Assembly (NCBI RefSeq): GCF_030116705.1
Contig: NZ_JAOTIK010000001.1
Location: 2,313,001 to 2,377,000 of the forward strand
From: Streptomyces sp. ML-6
GTDB lineage: Bacteria > Actinomycetota > Actinomycetes > Streptomycetales > Streptomycetaceae
Direction: 5' to 3'
Length of the DNA stretch: 64,000 bases
The first letter of the stretch is position 1, and every line of letters starts with the position of its first letter. Position numbers and translations under genes: made by a program. Shown here piece after piece: positions 7,345 through 16,182 of the stretch. Below the pieces are notes generated by a model. That model was not told where the DNA came from. It did no database searches and saw nothing but the letters and a program-made list of their open reading frames with translations.

Positions 7345-9509
7345 CAGTCGCGCCTCCCCAGGACCGCCGCGAGGGTCTGGTCCTCGGTGGTCTTCTGCGA
7401 GCCGGGGTCGTAGGGCTTGATCCGCGGGGCGTCGATCGAGCCGTCGGGCTGGATCTTGGGCAGGGACTTCTGCGGGGTGGGCAGCAGCGCCTTCTTCAGG
7501 TCCTGCTTTCCGGAGTCGTCGAGTCCGTAGAGGGCGTCGTAGATGTTGCGCACGGCGGGCCCGGACGCGCCGGAGCCGGTGCCGCCCTGGGAGATCGTCA
7601 TGACGATCGAGTAGTCCTTGGTGTACGTGGCGAACCAGGAGGTCGTCTGCTTGCCGTAGACCTCGGCCGTACCCGTCTTGGCGTGCATCGGGATCTTGTC
7701 CTGCGGCCAGCCGCCGAATCGCCAGGCGGCCGAACCGCGGGTCGCGACTCCCGCGAGGGCTTCGTCCATGTCGTTGCGGGTCTTGCGGGTGAAGGGCAGC
7801 TTCCCGTGCGCCTTGGGCTCGATCGTCTCGACGGTCTTGCCGTCGCCGCTGACGATCGCCTTGCCGACGGTGGGGTCGTAGAGCGTGCCGCCGTTGGAGA
7901 TCGCGGCGTAGATGGTGGCCATCTGGATCGGGGTGACGAGGGTGTCGCCCTGACCGATCGAGTAGTTGACGGAGTCACCGGCGCGCATCTTGTTGCCTTC
8001 GAGGCAGTTCTCGTACGCGATCTGCTCGACGTACGTGCCGTCCTTCTTGCCCTGCTTGCACCAGGCGTCCTTGTTCGCGTCGTAGAAGTCCTGCTTCCAC
8101 TTGCGGTCGGGGACCCGGCCGCTGACCTCGTTGGGGAGGTCGATGCCGGTCTCCTTGCCGAGGCCGAACTGGTGGGCGGTCTTGTAGAACCAGTCCTTGG
8201 GGTGCTTCTTCGGCTTGTTGCCGCCGTCCTTGGCCCATTCCTTGTGCGCGAGGGCGTAGTAGACGGTGTCGCAGGAGACCTCCAGGGCGCGGCCGATGGT
8301 GATGGAGCCGTGGCCCTGGGACTCGAAGTTCTTGAAGATCTGTCCGCCGATGCTGTACGAGCTGGGGCAGGGGTAGTTGCCGTCGAAGGGGTAGCCGGCG
8401 TTGACCGCGGCGGTCGACGAGATGACCTTGAAGATCGAGCCGGGGGCGGCCTGGCCCTGGATGGCCCGGTTCAGCAGCGGGTAGTTGGACTTCTTGCCGG
8501 TGAGCGCGGCGTAGTCCTTGGCGGAGATGCCGCCGACCCAGGCGTTGGGGTCGTAGTTGGGCAGGGAGGCCATGGCGACGACGCGGCCGGTCTTCGCCTC
8601 CATGACGACGACGGCGCCGGAGTCGGCCTTGTAGTTCTCGCCGGTGTTCTTGTCGAAGGACTTGCGGGCTTCCTTCATGGCGTGGTCGAGCTCGTACTCG
8701 GCGACGGCCTGGACCCGGGCGTCGAGGGAGGTGACGACGGTGGAGCCGGCCTTCGCCTTGTCGTTCTTCGCCTGGCCGATGACCCGGCCGAGGTTGTCGA
8801 CCTCGTAGCGGGTGACGCCCGCCTTGCCGCGCAGCTCCTTGTCGTAGGTGCGCTCCAGTCCGGAGCGGCCGACCTGGTCGGAGCGGAGGTAGGGCGAGTC
8901 GGTGTCCTGGGCCTTGGTGATCTCCTCGTCGGTGACCGGCGAGAGGTAGCCGAGGACCTGCGCGGTGTTGGCCTTGCCGGGGGCGGGGTAGCGGCGTACG
9001 GCGGTGGGTTCGGCGGTGATGCCGGGGAAGTCCTCGGCCCGTTCACGGATCGTCAGGGCCTGCTGGGTGGTGGCCTCGTCGGTGACCGGGATCGGCTGGT
9101 ACGGGGAGCCGTTCCAGCAGGGCTGCGGCGTCTTGGAGTCGCAGAGCCGGACCTTGTCGAGGACTTCCTTGGGCTTCATGTCGAGGACGCCGGCGAGCCG
9201 GGTCAGCACGCTCTTGCCGTCGTCCTTCATCTTCATCAGCTCGGTGCGGCTCGCGGAGACCACCAGCCGGGTCTCGTTGTCGGCGAGGGGCACGCCGCGC
9301 GCGTCGAGGATGGAGCCGCGGACGGCGGGCTGGACGACCTGTTGGACGTGGTTGTTCTTCGCCTCGTCGCTGTACTCCTGGCCGTTTCGGATCTGGAGGT
9401 ACCAGAGGCGTCCGCCGAGGGTGAGCAGCAGGGAGAAGACGAGGACCTGGATGACGGCGAGCCTGATCCGGACCCGCTGGGTCCGGCCGGTCTCGGGGAT
9501 GTTGCTCAC
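7344..9509 (-). CDS. mrdA: Penicillin-binding protein 2 (class B transpeptidase)
   Basis: Protein of 721 residues with a cytoplasmic N-terminus and one transmembrane segment (about 17-37), a PBP dimerisation region (about 60-250) and a transpeptidase domain. Active-site motifs are SIFK with the nucleophile Ser358, a Ser-containing second motif near VNYSIGQGD, and the KTG motif (HAKTGTAEVYG). It forms the pair with the coupled downstream RodA. Length and architecture match MrdA/PBP2 of actinomycetes. It sits 61 nt downstream of mreD in the mre operon. Confidence 0.95.
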   Translation of the reverse strand: MSNIPETGRTQRVRIRLAVIQVLVFSLLLTLGGRLWYLQIRNGQEYSDEAKNNHVQQVVQPAVRGSILDARGVPLADNETRLVVSASRTELMKMKDDGKSVLTRLAGVLDMKPKEVLDKVRLCDSKTPQPCWNGSPYQPIPVTDEATTQQALTIRERAEDFPGITAEPTAVRRYPAPGKANTAQVLGYLSPVTDEEITKAQDTDSPYLRSDQVGRSGLERTYDKELRGKAGVTRYEVDNLGRVIGQAKNDKAKAGSTVVTSLDARVQAVAEYELDHAMKEARKSFDKNTGENYKADSGAVVVMEAKTGRVVAMASLPNYDPNAWVGGISAKDYAALTGKKSNYPLLNRAIQGQAAPGSIFKVISSTAAVNAGYPFDGNYPCPSSYSIGGQIFKNFESQGHGSITIGRALEVSCDTVYYALAHKEWAKDGGNKPKKHPKDWFYKTAHQFGLGKETGIDLPNEVSGRVPDRKWKQDFYDANKDAWCKQGKKDGTYVEQIAYENCLEGNKMRAGDSVNYSIGQGDTLVTPIQMATIYAAISNGGTLYDPTVGKAIVSGDGKTVETIEPKAHGKLPFTRKTRNDMDEALAGVATRGSAAWRFGGWPQDKIPMHAKTGTAEVYGKQTTSWFATYTKDYSIVMTISQGGTGSGASGPAVRNIYDALYGLDDSGKQDLKKALLPTPQKSLPKIQPDGSIDAPRIKPYDPGSQKTTEDQTLAAVLGRRD

Positions 9510-9570
9510 GCGGGGCCCCTGCTGGTGGTCGGTCCGTGGGTCCGGGGGGCGGTGCCCCGGTGGTGCGGGC

Positions 9571-10233
9571 TCACAGTCGTTTGACTCCCTTGATCCGTCC
9601 GGCGCGGGAGGCGCGGGTACGGGCGGCCCTGACGCGCAGTCCGCCGCGCTGGCTGCCGATCCGCAGTCCGGTGCCGGAGGCGAGCCAGCCCGCGGCCACG
9701 TCCCCGCCGCCGGAGCTCTCGGCGAGCGGGTCGTTCACCGTGCGTCTGGCGACGGCCATGATCAGCGGTACGACGAAGGGGGCGAGGAGCAGGTCGTAGA
9801 GGGCGGCGGTGAACAGCAGGCCGCCCAGGCCCACGTGACGGGCCGCCGTGTCCCCGACGAGCGCGCCGACGAGCGCGTACAGCAGGGTCGAGCCGATGGC
9901 CGCGACGACGACCCCGGCCATCGGGACCATCGCCGACTTCAGCTGCCCGTTCTCCGGCTTCAGCAGTCCGGCCAGGTAGCCGATGACGCAGAGGACCAGC
10001 GCGTAGCGGCCGGCGGCGTGGTCGGCGGGCGGTGCCAGGTCGGCGAGGAGTCCCGCGCCGAAGCCGATGAGCGCGCCGCTGACGTGTCCGTACACGAAGG
10101 CGAGGCCGAGGACGACCAGGAGCAGCAGGTCGGGCACGGCGCCGGGGAGCTGGAGGCGGGCGAGCACGGAGACCTGGACGACGAGGGCGACCACGACCAG
10201 GACCGTGGAGAGCAGGATCCGGTTCAGATGCAT
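9571..10233 (-). CDS. mreD: Rod shape-determining protein MreD
   Basis: Small membrane protein of 220 residues with about five hydrophobic segments beginning MHLNRILLSTVLVVVALVVQ. MreD links MreC to the RodA-PBP2 synthase. It lies 11 nt after mreC and before the PBP2 gene, the canonical order. The C-terminal 45 residues are basic (TRASRAGRIKGVKRL) and probably cytoplasmic, longer than in E. coli MreD. Confidence 0.93.
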   Translation of the reverse strand: MHLNRILLSTVLVVVALVVQVSVLARLQLPGAVPDLLLLVVLGLAFVYGHVSGALIGFGAGLLADLAPPADHAAGRYALVLCVIGYLAGLLKPENGQLKSAMVPMAGVVVAAIGSTLLYALVGALVGDTAARHVGLGGLLFTAALYDLLLAPFVVPLIMAVARRTVNDPLAESSGGGDVAAGWLASGTGLRIGSQRGGLRVRAARTRASRAGRIKGVKRL

Positions 10234-10244
10234 GGAGATCAGCT

Positions 10245-11297
10245 CTACCTCTGCTCGGTTGCCGCGGTGCCGGCGTTCAAGGTGGCGTCCGGACCGCCGC
10301 TGGGGTCCGGGTTTCCGCTGGGGTCCGGGCTCTCGTGGATGTTGCCGACGACGTTCCCCGCGGTGTCGACGATGTCGCCGTTGGGCGAGATCGTGACGGT
10401 GACGGTGGGGGTGGGCTTCGGCTTGGCGGGCTTGGCGGGCTTCTTCGGCAGGACCGTGTCGCGGGGGTCCTCGCGCGGGGCCTGGACCACGACGCCGACG
10501 ATGTCGAGCCTGCTGAACCCGACGTACGGGCGGACGTAGACGGTACGGGTCAGGTCGCCGCCGGACGGGTCGACGCGGACCACCTCGCCGACCGGGACGC
10601 CGGGCACGAACGGCTTGTCCTTGCTGGAGCCGAAGGTGACGAGCCGGTCGCCCTTCTTCACCTTGGCCTTGCCGTTGAGGAACTGGACCGACAGCGGCCG
10701 GGTGCCCTGGCCGGTGGCGAAGCCGAGCTCGTCGGTCTTCTCCATGCGGGTGCCGACGGTGAAGTCGGGGTCGTTGGCCAGGAGGACCGTGGCGGTGTCC
10801 GGGCCGACGGTGGTGACCCGGCCGACGAGCCCGTCGCCGTTGATGACGGTCATGTCGCGCTTGATCCCGTCGCGGGAGCCCGCGTCGATGGTGACCGTCC
10901 AGGAGAAGCCCTGGGCCGCTCCTATGGCGATGACCTCGGCGCCCTTGATCCCGTACTGTCCGGCGGCCGACTTCTTCAGCATCCGGTCGAGCTCGCGGGC
11001 CCGGCTGCGGTTGCGGTCGTCGCTGCCGAGCTTCGCCTTGAGCTCGGCGTTCTGCTTCTCCAGCTGGGCGATCCGGTTGTGCCGCTCACCGGAGTCGCGC
11101 ACCGCCCCTATGGCGTTGCCCACCGGGTCGACGGCGGCCGCGACGCCGTTCTCGACCGGCCCGAGGGCCGCTGCGGCGACCCGCCGGGCGCCGTCCACCG
11201 GTGACTCCTCGCCCCCGCGGATGTCCACCGTGATCAATGCGAACGCGATGGCGATCAGCAGCACCAGGAGCAGCCGGCTCTCTCGTGTGTCCCTCAC
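10245..11297 (-). CDS. mreC: Rod shape-determining protein MreC
   Basis: Protein of 350 residues with a short cytoplasmic N-terminus, one transmembrane helix (about 9-27), a coiled coil (about 72-100, RHNRIAQLEKQNAELKAKL) and the beta-rich periplasmic domain (GDGLVGRVTTVGPDTATVLL). The C-terminal 70 residues are Pro/Lys- then Asp/Gly-rich and likely disordered. MreC is the scaffold for the elongation/spore-wall machinery. Upstream is mreB, downstream mreD. Confidence 0.95.
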   Translation of the reverse strand: MRDTRESRLLLVLLIAIAFALITVDIRGGEESPVDGARRVAAAALGPVENGVAAAVDPVGNAIGAVRDSGERHNRIAQLEKQNAELKAKLGSDDRNRSRARELDRMLKKSAAGQYGIKGAEVIAIGAAQGFSWTVTIDAGSRDGIKRDMTVINGDGLVGRVTTVGPDTATVLLANDPDFTVGTRMEKTDELGFATGQGTRPLSVQFLNGKAKVKKGDRLVTFGSSKDKPFVPGVPVGEVVRVDPSGGDLTRTVYVRPYVGFSRLDIVGVVVQAPREDPRDTVLPKKPAKPAKPKPTPTVTVTISPNGDIVDTAGNVVGNIHESPDPSGNPDPSGGPDATLNAGTAATEQR

Positions 11298-11423
11298 GTG
11301 CGGCGGCCGTGCCTTCCTCGTCGGAATGTTCGTGCCTGTATATCAACGATCGGCCGTATGGGTCGGCAGGGTTCCGTACGGCGGACCGTTGTGTTGTCCT
11401 TCTGATGGGTTACCCGCGGTGGG

Positions 11424-12443
11424 TCACCTGCGGGGCTGGGCGTCCAGCACCTGCTGGAGCGCCTCGAACTCCTCGACGCACTTGCCCGATCCGAGGGCCA
11501 CCGAGTCCAGCGGGTCCTCCGCGATGTGGATCGGCATGCCGGTCTCGCGGCGCAGCCGCTCGTCCAGTCCGCGCAGCAGCGCGCCGCCGCCGGTGAGGAC
11601 GATGCCGCGGTCCATGACGTCGCCGGAGAGCTCCGGCGGACACTTGTCGAGCGTGGTCTTCACGGCGTCGACGATCGCGTTGACCGGTTCCTCGATGGCC
11701 TTGCGGACCTCCGCGGCCGAGATGACCACGGTCTTGGGGAGGCCGGAGACCAGGTCGCGGCCGCGGATCTCGGTGTGCTCGTCCTTCTCCAGGTCGTGCG
11801 CGGAACCGATCGTGATCTTGATCTGTTCGGCGGTGCGCTCGCCGAGGAGGAGCGAGTACTCCTTCTTGACGTGCTGGATGATCGCGTTGTCCAGTTCGTC
11901 GCCCGCGACCCGGATCGACTGCGCGGTGACGATTCCGCCGAGCGAGATGACGGCGACCTCGGTGGTGCCGCCGCCGATGTCGACGACCATGTTGCCGGTG
12001 GCCTCGTGGACCGGCAGTCCGGAGCCGATGGCCGCCGCCATGGGCTCCTCGATGATGTGCACCTGGCGCGCTCCGGCCTGGGTCGACGCCTCGATCACGG
12101 CGCGGCGCTCGACGCCGGTGATGCCGGAGGGCACGCAGACGACCACCCGCGGGCGGGCCAGGTAACGGCGCTTGTGGATCTTCAGGATGAAGTAGCGGAG
12201 CATCCGCTCGGTGATCTCGAAGTCGGCGATCACGCCGTCCTTCAGGGGGCGCACGGCAACGATGTTGCCCGGCGTGCGCCCGATCATCTTCTTCGCCTCG
12301 GAGCCGACCGCCAGGATGCCGCCGGTGTTGGTGTTGATGGCCACGACGGACGGCTCGTTCAGGACGATGCCGCGCCCCCTGACGTACACCAGCGTGTTGG
12401 CAGTCCCGAGGTCGATAGCCATGTCACGGCCGATGAACGACAT
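11424..12443 (-). CDS. mreB: Cell-shape actin homologue MreB
   Basis: Protein of 339 residues covering the full actin-like ATPase fold, with phosphate-1 ([12 protein letters not shown]), phosphate-2 ([13 protein letters not shown]) and adenosine ([16 protein letters not shown]) motifs. In Streptomyces MreB assists spore-wall thickening. I chose the ATG at 12443 ([13 protein letters not shown]) because AAGGGG lies 7 nt upstream; the in-frame ATG at 12464 would add seven residues but has no SD. A terminator-like palindrome separates it from ndk, so mreB probably opens its own operon. Confidence 0.97.
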   Translation of the reverse strand: MSFIGRDMAIDLGTANTLVYVRGRGIVLNEPSVVAINTNTGGILAVGSEAKKMIGRTPGNIVAVRPLKDGVIADFEITERMLRYFILKIHKRRYLARPRVVVCVPSGITGVERRAVIEASTQAGARQVHIIEEPMAAAIGSGLPVHEATGNMVVDIGGGTTEVAVISLGGIVTAQSIRVAGDELDNAIIQHVKKEYSLLLGERTAEQIKITIGSAHDLEKDEHTEIRGRDLVSGLPKTVVISAAEVRKAIEEPVNAIVDAVKTTLDKCPPELSGDVMDRGIVLTGGGALLRGLDERLRRETGMPIHIAEDPLDSVALGSGKCVEEFEALQQVLDAQPRR

Positions 12444-12674
12444 TGTTTTCCCCTTGTTCCCCATGAGGATGCGTCGGGCCTTCCAAAAAAGCGATGTGGC
12501 TGGTTCTGGACGGCGAGGTGAGCGCTGTGGGCGTGGAAGAGTCCATCGTAGTGCCGCGTGCGCGGACACTGCGCGAGGGTCCTTCGCCATTGTGGGCGGA
12601 ACGGGTGGCCGTTCCACTCATGGTGACGTCATGTCTGTGGCATGCGTTCCCGCGATCCGGAACCCTATGCCGAA

Positions 12675-12700
12675 GGGCGACCGAATTAATTCGGTCGCCC
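12675..12700 (-). terminator. Perfect 13-bp palindrome after ndk
   Basis: GGGCGACCGAATT is followed directly by its exact complement, centred at 12687/12688 and 33 nt past the ndk stop. It lies upstream of mreB, where it may end the folC-ndk transcript. A bound regulator is an alternative because the AT-rich centre (AATTAATT) is loopless. Confidence 0.6.
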
Positions 12701-12732
12701 CAGGTCATGAGCGCTGTTCGGCTGATCGGGGG

Positions 12733-13146
12733 TCAGGAGAGGCCGGGGAAGAAAAGCTTCAGTTCCCGCTCGGCGGACTCCTCGGAGTCCGAGGCGTGGA
12801 TGAGGTTCTCCCGGGTGATCGTGCCGAAGTCGCCCCGGATGGAACCGGGCGCGGCGGCGATCGGGTCGGTGGGGCCGGCCAGCGTACGGATGCCCTCGAT
12901 GACCCGCTCGCCCTCGGCGACCAGCGCCACGACCGGGCCGGACTGCATGAACTCGACGAGCGGCTCGTAGAACGGGCGGCCCACGTGCTCCGCGTAGTGC
13001 TGCTCCAGCGTGGCCCGGTCCAGGGTGCGCAGCTCCAGCGCGGTGATCCGCCAGCCGGCCTTGCGCTCGATCCGCCCGACGATCTCGCCGACCAGTCCGC
13101 GCCGGATCGCGTCGGGCTTGAGGAGAACGAGGGTGCGCTGGGTCAT
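12733..13146 (-). CDS. ndk: Nucleoside diphosphate kinase
   Basis: Protein of 137 residues with the full NDK fold: LVLLKPDAIRRGLVGEIVGR at the N-terminus and the phospho-acceptor His117 in ENLIHASDS. It moves the gamma-phosphate between nucleoside triphosphates in the cytoplasm. Last gene of the folC-DUF4233-ndk group on the minus strand, 96 nt after the DUF4233 gene. The ATG at 13146 is the conserved family start MTQRTLVLLKPD. Confidence 0.97.
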   Translation of the reverse strand: MTQRTLVLLKPDAIRRGLVGEIVGRIERKAGWRITALELRTLDRATLEQHYAEHVGRPFYEPLVEFMQSGPVVALVAEGERVIEGIRTLAGPTDPIAAAPGSIRGDFGTITRENLIHASDSEESAERELKLFFPGLS

Positions 13147-13242
13147 GGTGTGCTGCTCCTTGCAGGCATGCGGGTGCGGTGCACCGAGGCTACAGGTGTA
13201 CGGGGGTGGTCCGGTCGCCGGGCCCGGTCGGCAGGTGGCCCG

Positions 13243-13602
13243 TCAGCCACCCGCCGGAGCCTCGGCCGTCTCCTGCGCGGCCGCCCAGCGGGCCTTCGCC
13301 TCGTCGACCTTGCGGCCGTAGTGCACCGAGGCCCACCACAGTCCGCCGAAGACCGCGCCGAGGAAGAACATCGTCGGGACGACGAAGCCGCTCAGCACCA
13401 GGGCGATCTGCAGCGCCCAGCCGAGCTGCACCCCGCCGGGGCGGGTGATCATGCCGCAGAGCAGCACGGACAGCAGCATGCCGATGCCGCAGACCGTCCA
13501 GACCGTGGCGTCCGACAGGTCGTCGGACTTCATCGCGACGAGTCCGGCGAAGCCGATCACGAAGAACTCGCCGATCAACGTCGATGCACAGAGCGTACGC
13601 AC
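13243..13602 (-). CDS. DUF4233 small membrane protein
   Basis: Protein of 119 residues with about four hydrophobic segments (LIGEFFVIGFAGLVAM, VWTVCGIGMLLSVLLCGMI, LGWALQIALVLSGF, PTMFFLGAVFGGLWWASVHY) and an Ala/Glu-rich cytoplasmic tail. It matches the DUF4233 family, which commonly follows folC in actinomycetes; function unknown. The GTG start at 13602 lies only 3 nt after the folC stop, indicating translational coupling. Confidence 0.88.
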   Translation of the reverse strand: MRTLCASTLIGEFFVIGFAGLVAMKSDDLSDATVWTVCGIGMLLSVLLCGMITRPGGVQLGWALQIALVLSGFVVPTMFFLGAVFGGLWWASVHYGRKVDEAKARWAAAQETAEAPAGG

Positions 13603-13605
13603 GGG

Positions 13606-15129
13606 TCAACGCCTTCCCAGAAGCAGCCGGGCCTCACCGACCGTGATCACGGAGCCGGTCACCAGGACGCCGGCGCCCGCGTACTCGTCCTCCTCCTCGG
13701 CGAGGGTGATCGCCGCCTCCAGGGCGTCGTCCAGGCGGGGCTCCACCTGGACCCGCTCGTCGCCGAAGACCTCGACCGCGACGGCGGCCAGGGCGTCGAC
13801 GTCCATCGCGCGGGCGGTGGAGTTCTGCGTGACGACGACCTCGGCGAAGATCGGCTCGAAGGCTTCGAGGAGCCCCTTGACGTCCTTGTCGCCGCTGGTG
13901 CCGACGACCCCGATCAGCCGGGAGAAGCCGAACGCCTCGGAAAGTCCTTCGGCGGTGGCGCGGGCGCCCGCCGGGTTGTGCGCCGCGTCCAGGACGACGG
14001 TGGGGCTGGAGCGGACCACTTCGAGGCGGCCCGGCGAGATCACCGAGGCGAACGCCTGGCGGACCGTGTCGATGTCGAGCGAACCGGGCTGCTCGGCACC
14101 GATCCCGAAGAACGCCTCCACCGCGGCGAGCGCCACCGCGGCGTTGTGCGCCTGGTGGGCGCCGTACAGCGGGAGGAAGACCTCCTCGTACTCGCCGCCC
14201 AGGCCGCGCAGCGTCAGCAGCTGCCCGCCGACGGCGACCTCGCGGGAGACGACGCCGAACTCCATGCCCTCGCGGGCGACCGTGGCGTCGACCTCGACGG
14301 CCTTCTTCAGCATGACCTGCGCGGCGTCCACGGGCTGCTGCGCCAGGATGACCGTGGCGCCCTGCTTGACGACCCCGGCCTTCTCCGCGGCGATCTCGGC
14401 GGGCGTGGAGCCGAGCCGGTCGGTGTGGTCCAGCGAGATGGGGGTGACGACGGCGACCGAGCCGTCGATGACGTTCGTCGCGTCCCAGCTGCCGCCCATG
14501 CCGACCTCGACGACGGCGACGTCGACCGGTGCGTCGGCGAAGGCCGCGTAGGCCATGCCCGTCAGCACCTCGAAGAAGGAGAGCCGGTACGGCTGGGAGT
14601 TGTCGACCATCTCCACGTACGGCTTGATCTCCTGGTACGCCTCGACGAAGCGCTCGGGGGCGATCGGGACGCCGTCCAGGCTGATCCGCTCGGTGATCGA
14701 CTGCACGTGCGGCGAGGTGTAGCGGCCGGTGCGCAGGTCGAAGGCGCCGAGCAGCGCCTCGATCATGCGGGCCGTGCTCGTCTTGCCGTTGGTGCCGGTG
14801 ATGTGGATCGAGGGGTAGGCGCGCTGCGGCTCGCCGAGCACGTCCATCAGCGCGGCGATGCGCGTGACGGAGGGCTCCAGCTTGGTCTCGCCCCAGCGCC
14901 CGGCGAGCTCCTGCTCCACGGCGCGCAGTGCCTTGTCCACCTCGGGGTCGGCGGGGCGGGCGGGGACCGCGTCGCCCGGCGGCGGCCCGGAGCGGGTGCG
15001 CAGCGTGCGGCTCCCGGCCTCGATCACCGCCAGGTCGGGGTCGCGCTGGGTCTCTTCGTCGACGATCCCCGCGAAGGTCTCGTCGGGGTCGGAGTCGTCG
15101 TACCGGTCGGAAGGGCGGGGCTCACTCAC
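13606..15129 (-). CDS. folC: Folylpolyglutamate synthase / dihydrofolate synthase
   Basis: Protein of 507 residues of the Mur-ligase-like family that adds glutamate to dihydropteroate and reduced folates. The ATP loop GTNGKTST is at 112-119, followed by the family stretch YTSPHVQSITERISLDG; the glutamate-ligase domain includes VVLDAAHNPAGARA. The N-terminus carries about 60 acidic, probably disordered residues beyond the E. coli protein. The GTG start at 15129 has no clear SD and could be later. Divergent from the response-regulator gene. Confidence 0.94.
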   Translation of the reverse strand: MSEPRPSDRYDDSDPDETFAGIVDEETQRDPDLAVIEAGSRTLRTRSGPPPGDAVPARPADPEVDKALRAVEQELAGRWGETKLEPSVTRIAALMDVLGEPQRAYPSIHITGTNGKTSTARMIEALLGAFDLRTGRYTSPHVQSITERISLDGVPIAPERFVEAYQEIKPYVEMVDNSQPYRLSFFEVLTGMAYAAFADAPVDVAVVEVGMGGSWDATNVIDGSVAVVTPISLDHTDRLGSTPAEIAAEKAGVVKQGATVILAQQPVDAAQVMLKKAVEVDATVAREGMEFGVVSREVAVGGQLLTLRGLGGEYEEVFLPLYGAHQAHNAAVALAAVEAFFGIGAEQPGSLDIDTVRQAFASVISPGRLEVVRSSPTVVLDAAHNPAGARATAEGLSEAFGFSRLIGVVGTSGDKDVKGLLEAFEPIFAEVVVTQNSTARAMDVDALAAVAVEVFGDERVQVEPRLDDALEAAITLAEEEDEYAGAGVLVTGSVITVGEARLLLGRR

Positions 15130-15234
15130 GGGGCCAGTCTACGGATGGGCGCCGACAACACGCGCAGCGCCCGGGAAGCGGACCGGACCGGGCGCGAGGG
15201 GGCCCGCTGCCTGCGTGTCGCACCAGGCGGGAGC

Positions 15235-15981
15235 ATGGTGGGAGGTGTGCGCTCCCGTCCGCTGATCCTGATCGCCGCGCCCGGCGGCCTGCATCCGGCA
15301 CTCGCCCGGCTGGCCGCCGACCCGCGGTACGAGACGCTGGTCGTCCACACCGGCGAGAACGTGCTGCGCGCCCTGTACGAGCACCGTCCCGACTGCCTGA
15401 TCCTCAGCCTCCGGCTGCCCGGCCTCGACCCGTGGGAGGTGCTGGGCCGGGTGCGGGACATGAGCGACCTGCCGATCGCGGTGGTGGACCTGACGTACCG
15501 GGTGGCGGACGCCGCCCGCGCCCTGGAGGCCGGGGCCGACGACTACCTGACGCCCGGGGTGTCGGACCTGCTGCACGCGCCGCTGCTGCGGGCCCGGCTG
15601 CGGCGCGCCGTCGGGGACCCGCCCGAGCCGGCCCCCCTCGTCGGGGACGGGCTGCTCACCCTGGACCCGGACGCGCACGAGGCCGTCCTCTCGGGGCACC
15701 GGCTCGACCTCACCCCGACCGAGTTCGCCCTGCTGACCGTGCTGGCCGGCCATCCGGGGCAGGTGCTCTCCGCGGAACGGCTGCTGCGGACGGTGTGGGA
15801 CGCGCCGGTGGACAGCGACGCCTCGCGGGTGAAGTACGCGGTGCTGCGGCTGCGCCGGAAGATCGCCGCGACGACCGGTGCGCCCGCGCCCATCGAGACG
15901 GTACGGGGCGTGGGGTACCGCTACTCCCCGGCCGCCGGTCCGCGGCGGCGGGGCCGGAGCCGAGGTGCTGACCGGGACTGA
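15235..15981 (+). CDS. Orphan response regulator with degenerate receiver and winged-helix domain
   Basis: Protein of 248 residues in OmpR/PhoB layout: receiver-like domain (about 8-120) and DNA-binding winged helix (about 140-235, TPTEFALLTVLAGHPGQVLS, ETVRGVGYRYSP). The receiver lacks its chemistry. The phospho-acceptor Asp is Ser58 (PDCLILSLRLPG), the acidic pair near the N-terminus is absent (LILIAAPGG), and the conserved Lys is missing (DYLTPGV). It is therefore probably an aspartate-less regulator controlled by ligand or protein. No histidine kinase is adjacent. Start uncertain: ATG 15235, GTG 15238 or GTG 15247, with GGAG-type sequences before each. Divergent from folC. Confidence 0.85.
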   Translation: MVGGVRSRPLILIAAPGGLHPALARLAADPRYETLVVHTGENVLRALYEHRPDCLILSLRLPGLDPWEVLGRVRDMSDLPIAVVDLTYRVADAARALEAGADDYLTPGVSDLLHAPLLRARLRRAVGDPPEPAPLVGDGLLTLDPDAHEAVLSGHRLDLTPTEFALLTVLAGHPGQVLSAERLLRTVWDAPVDSDASRVKYAVLRLRRKIAATTGAPAPIETVRGVGYRYSPAAGPRRRGRSRGADRD

Positions 15982-15991
15982 GGTCCCGGTC
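15970..15991 (+). terminator. Hairpin overlapping the stop codon of the response regulator
   Basis: GACCGGGAC and GTCCCGGTC flank a TGAG loop, giving a 9-bp GC stem that includes the stop codon. It may separate the regulator transcript from the epimerase gene 192 nt downstream. Stem is short, so confidence is moderate. Confidence 0.4.
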
Positions 15992-16182
15992 CGGCCCCGG
16001 GCAGAAGGACCTGCCGACCGGTGTCCCTCTCGGGTCCGAGGTCCCGGACTCAGGTCCTCGCCGGCGCGGACCGGCCGCGCCGCAACCCGGCTGCAACCCG
16101 CGTGCCCCGGTCCTGCCACCGTTCCCGCCCACCCTGGTTCCTTCCCATCGGGCCGGAGACGGCGAGAGAAGACAGGACACCC

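Noticed and set aside
4579..7413. 944-codon plus-strand frame opposite CYTH-CHAD and rodA
   Set aside because: Antisense of two well-supported genes; no motifs and no ribosome site.
7683..9584. 633-codon plus-strand frame opposite PBP2
   Set aside because: Antisense shadow of the SxxK/KTG-containing PBP2 gene.
12211..15234. Long N-terminal extension of the response-regulator frame
   Set aside because: Runs antisense through mreB, ndk and folC; only the last 249 codons show coding motifs.
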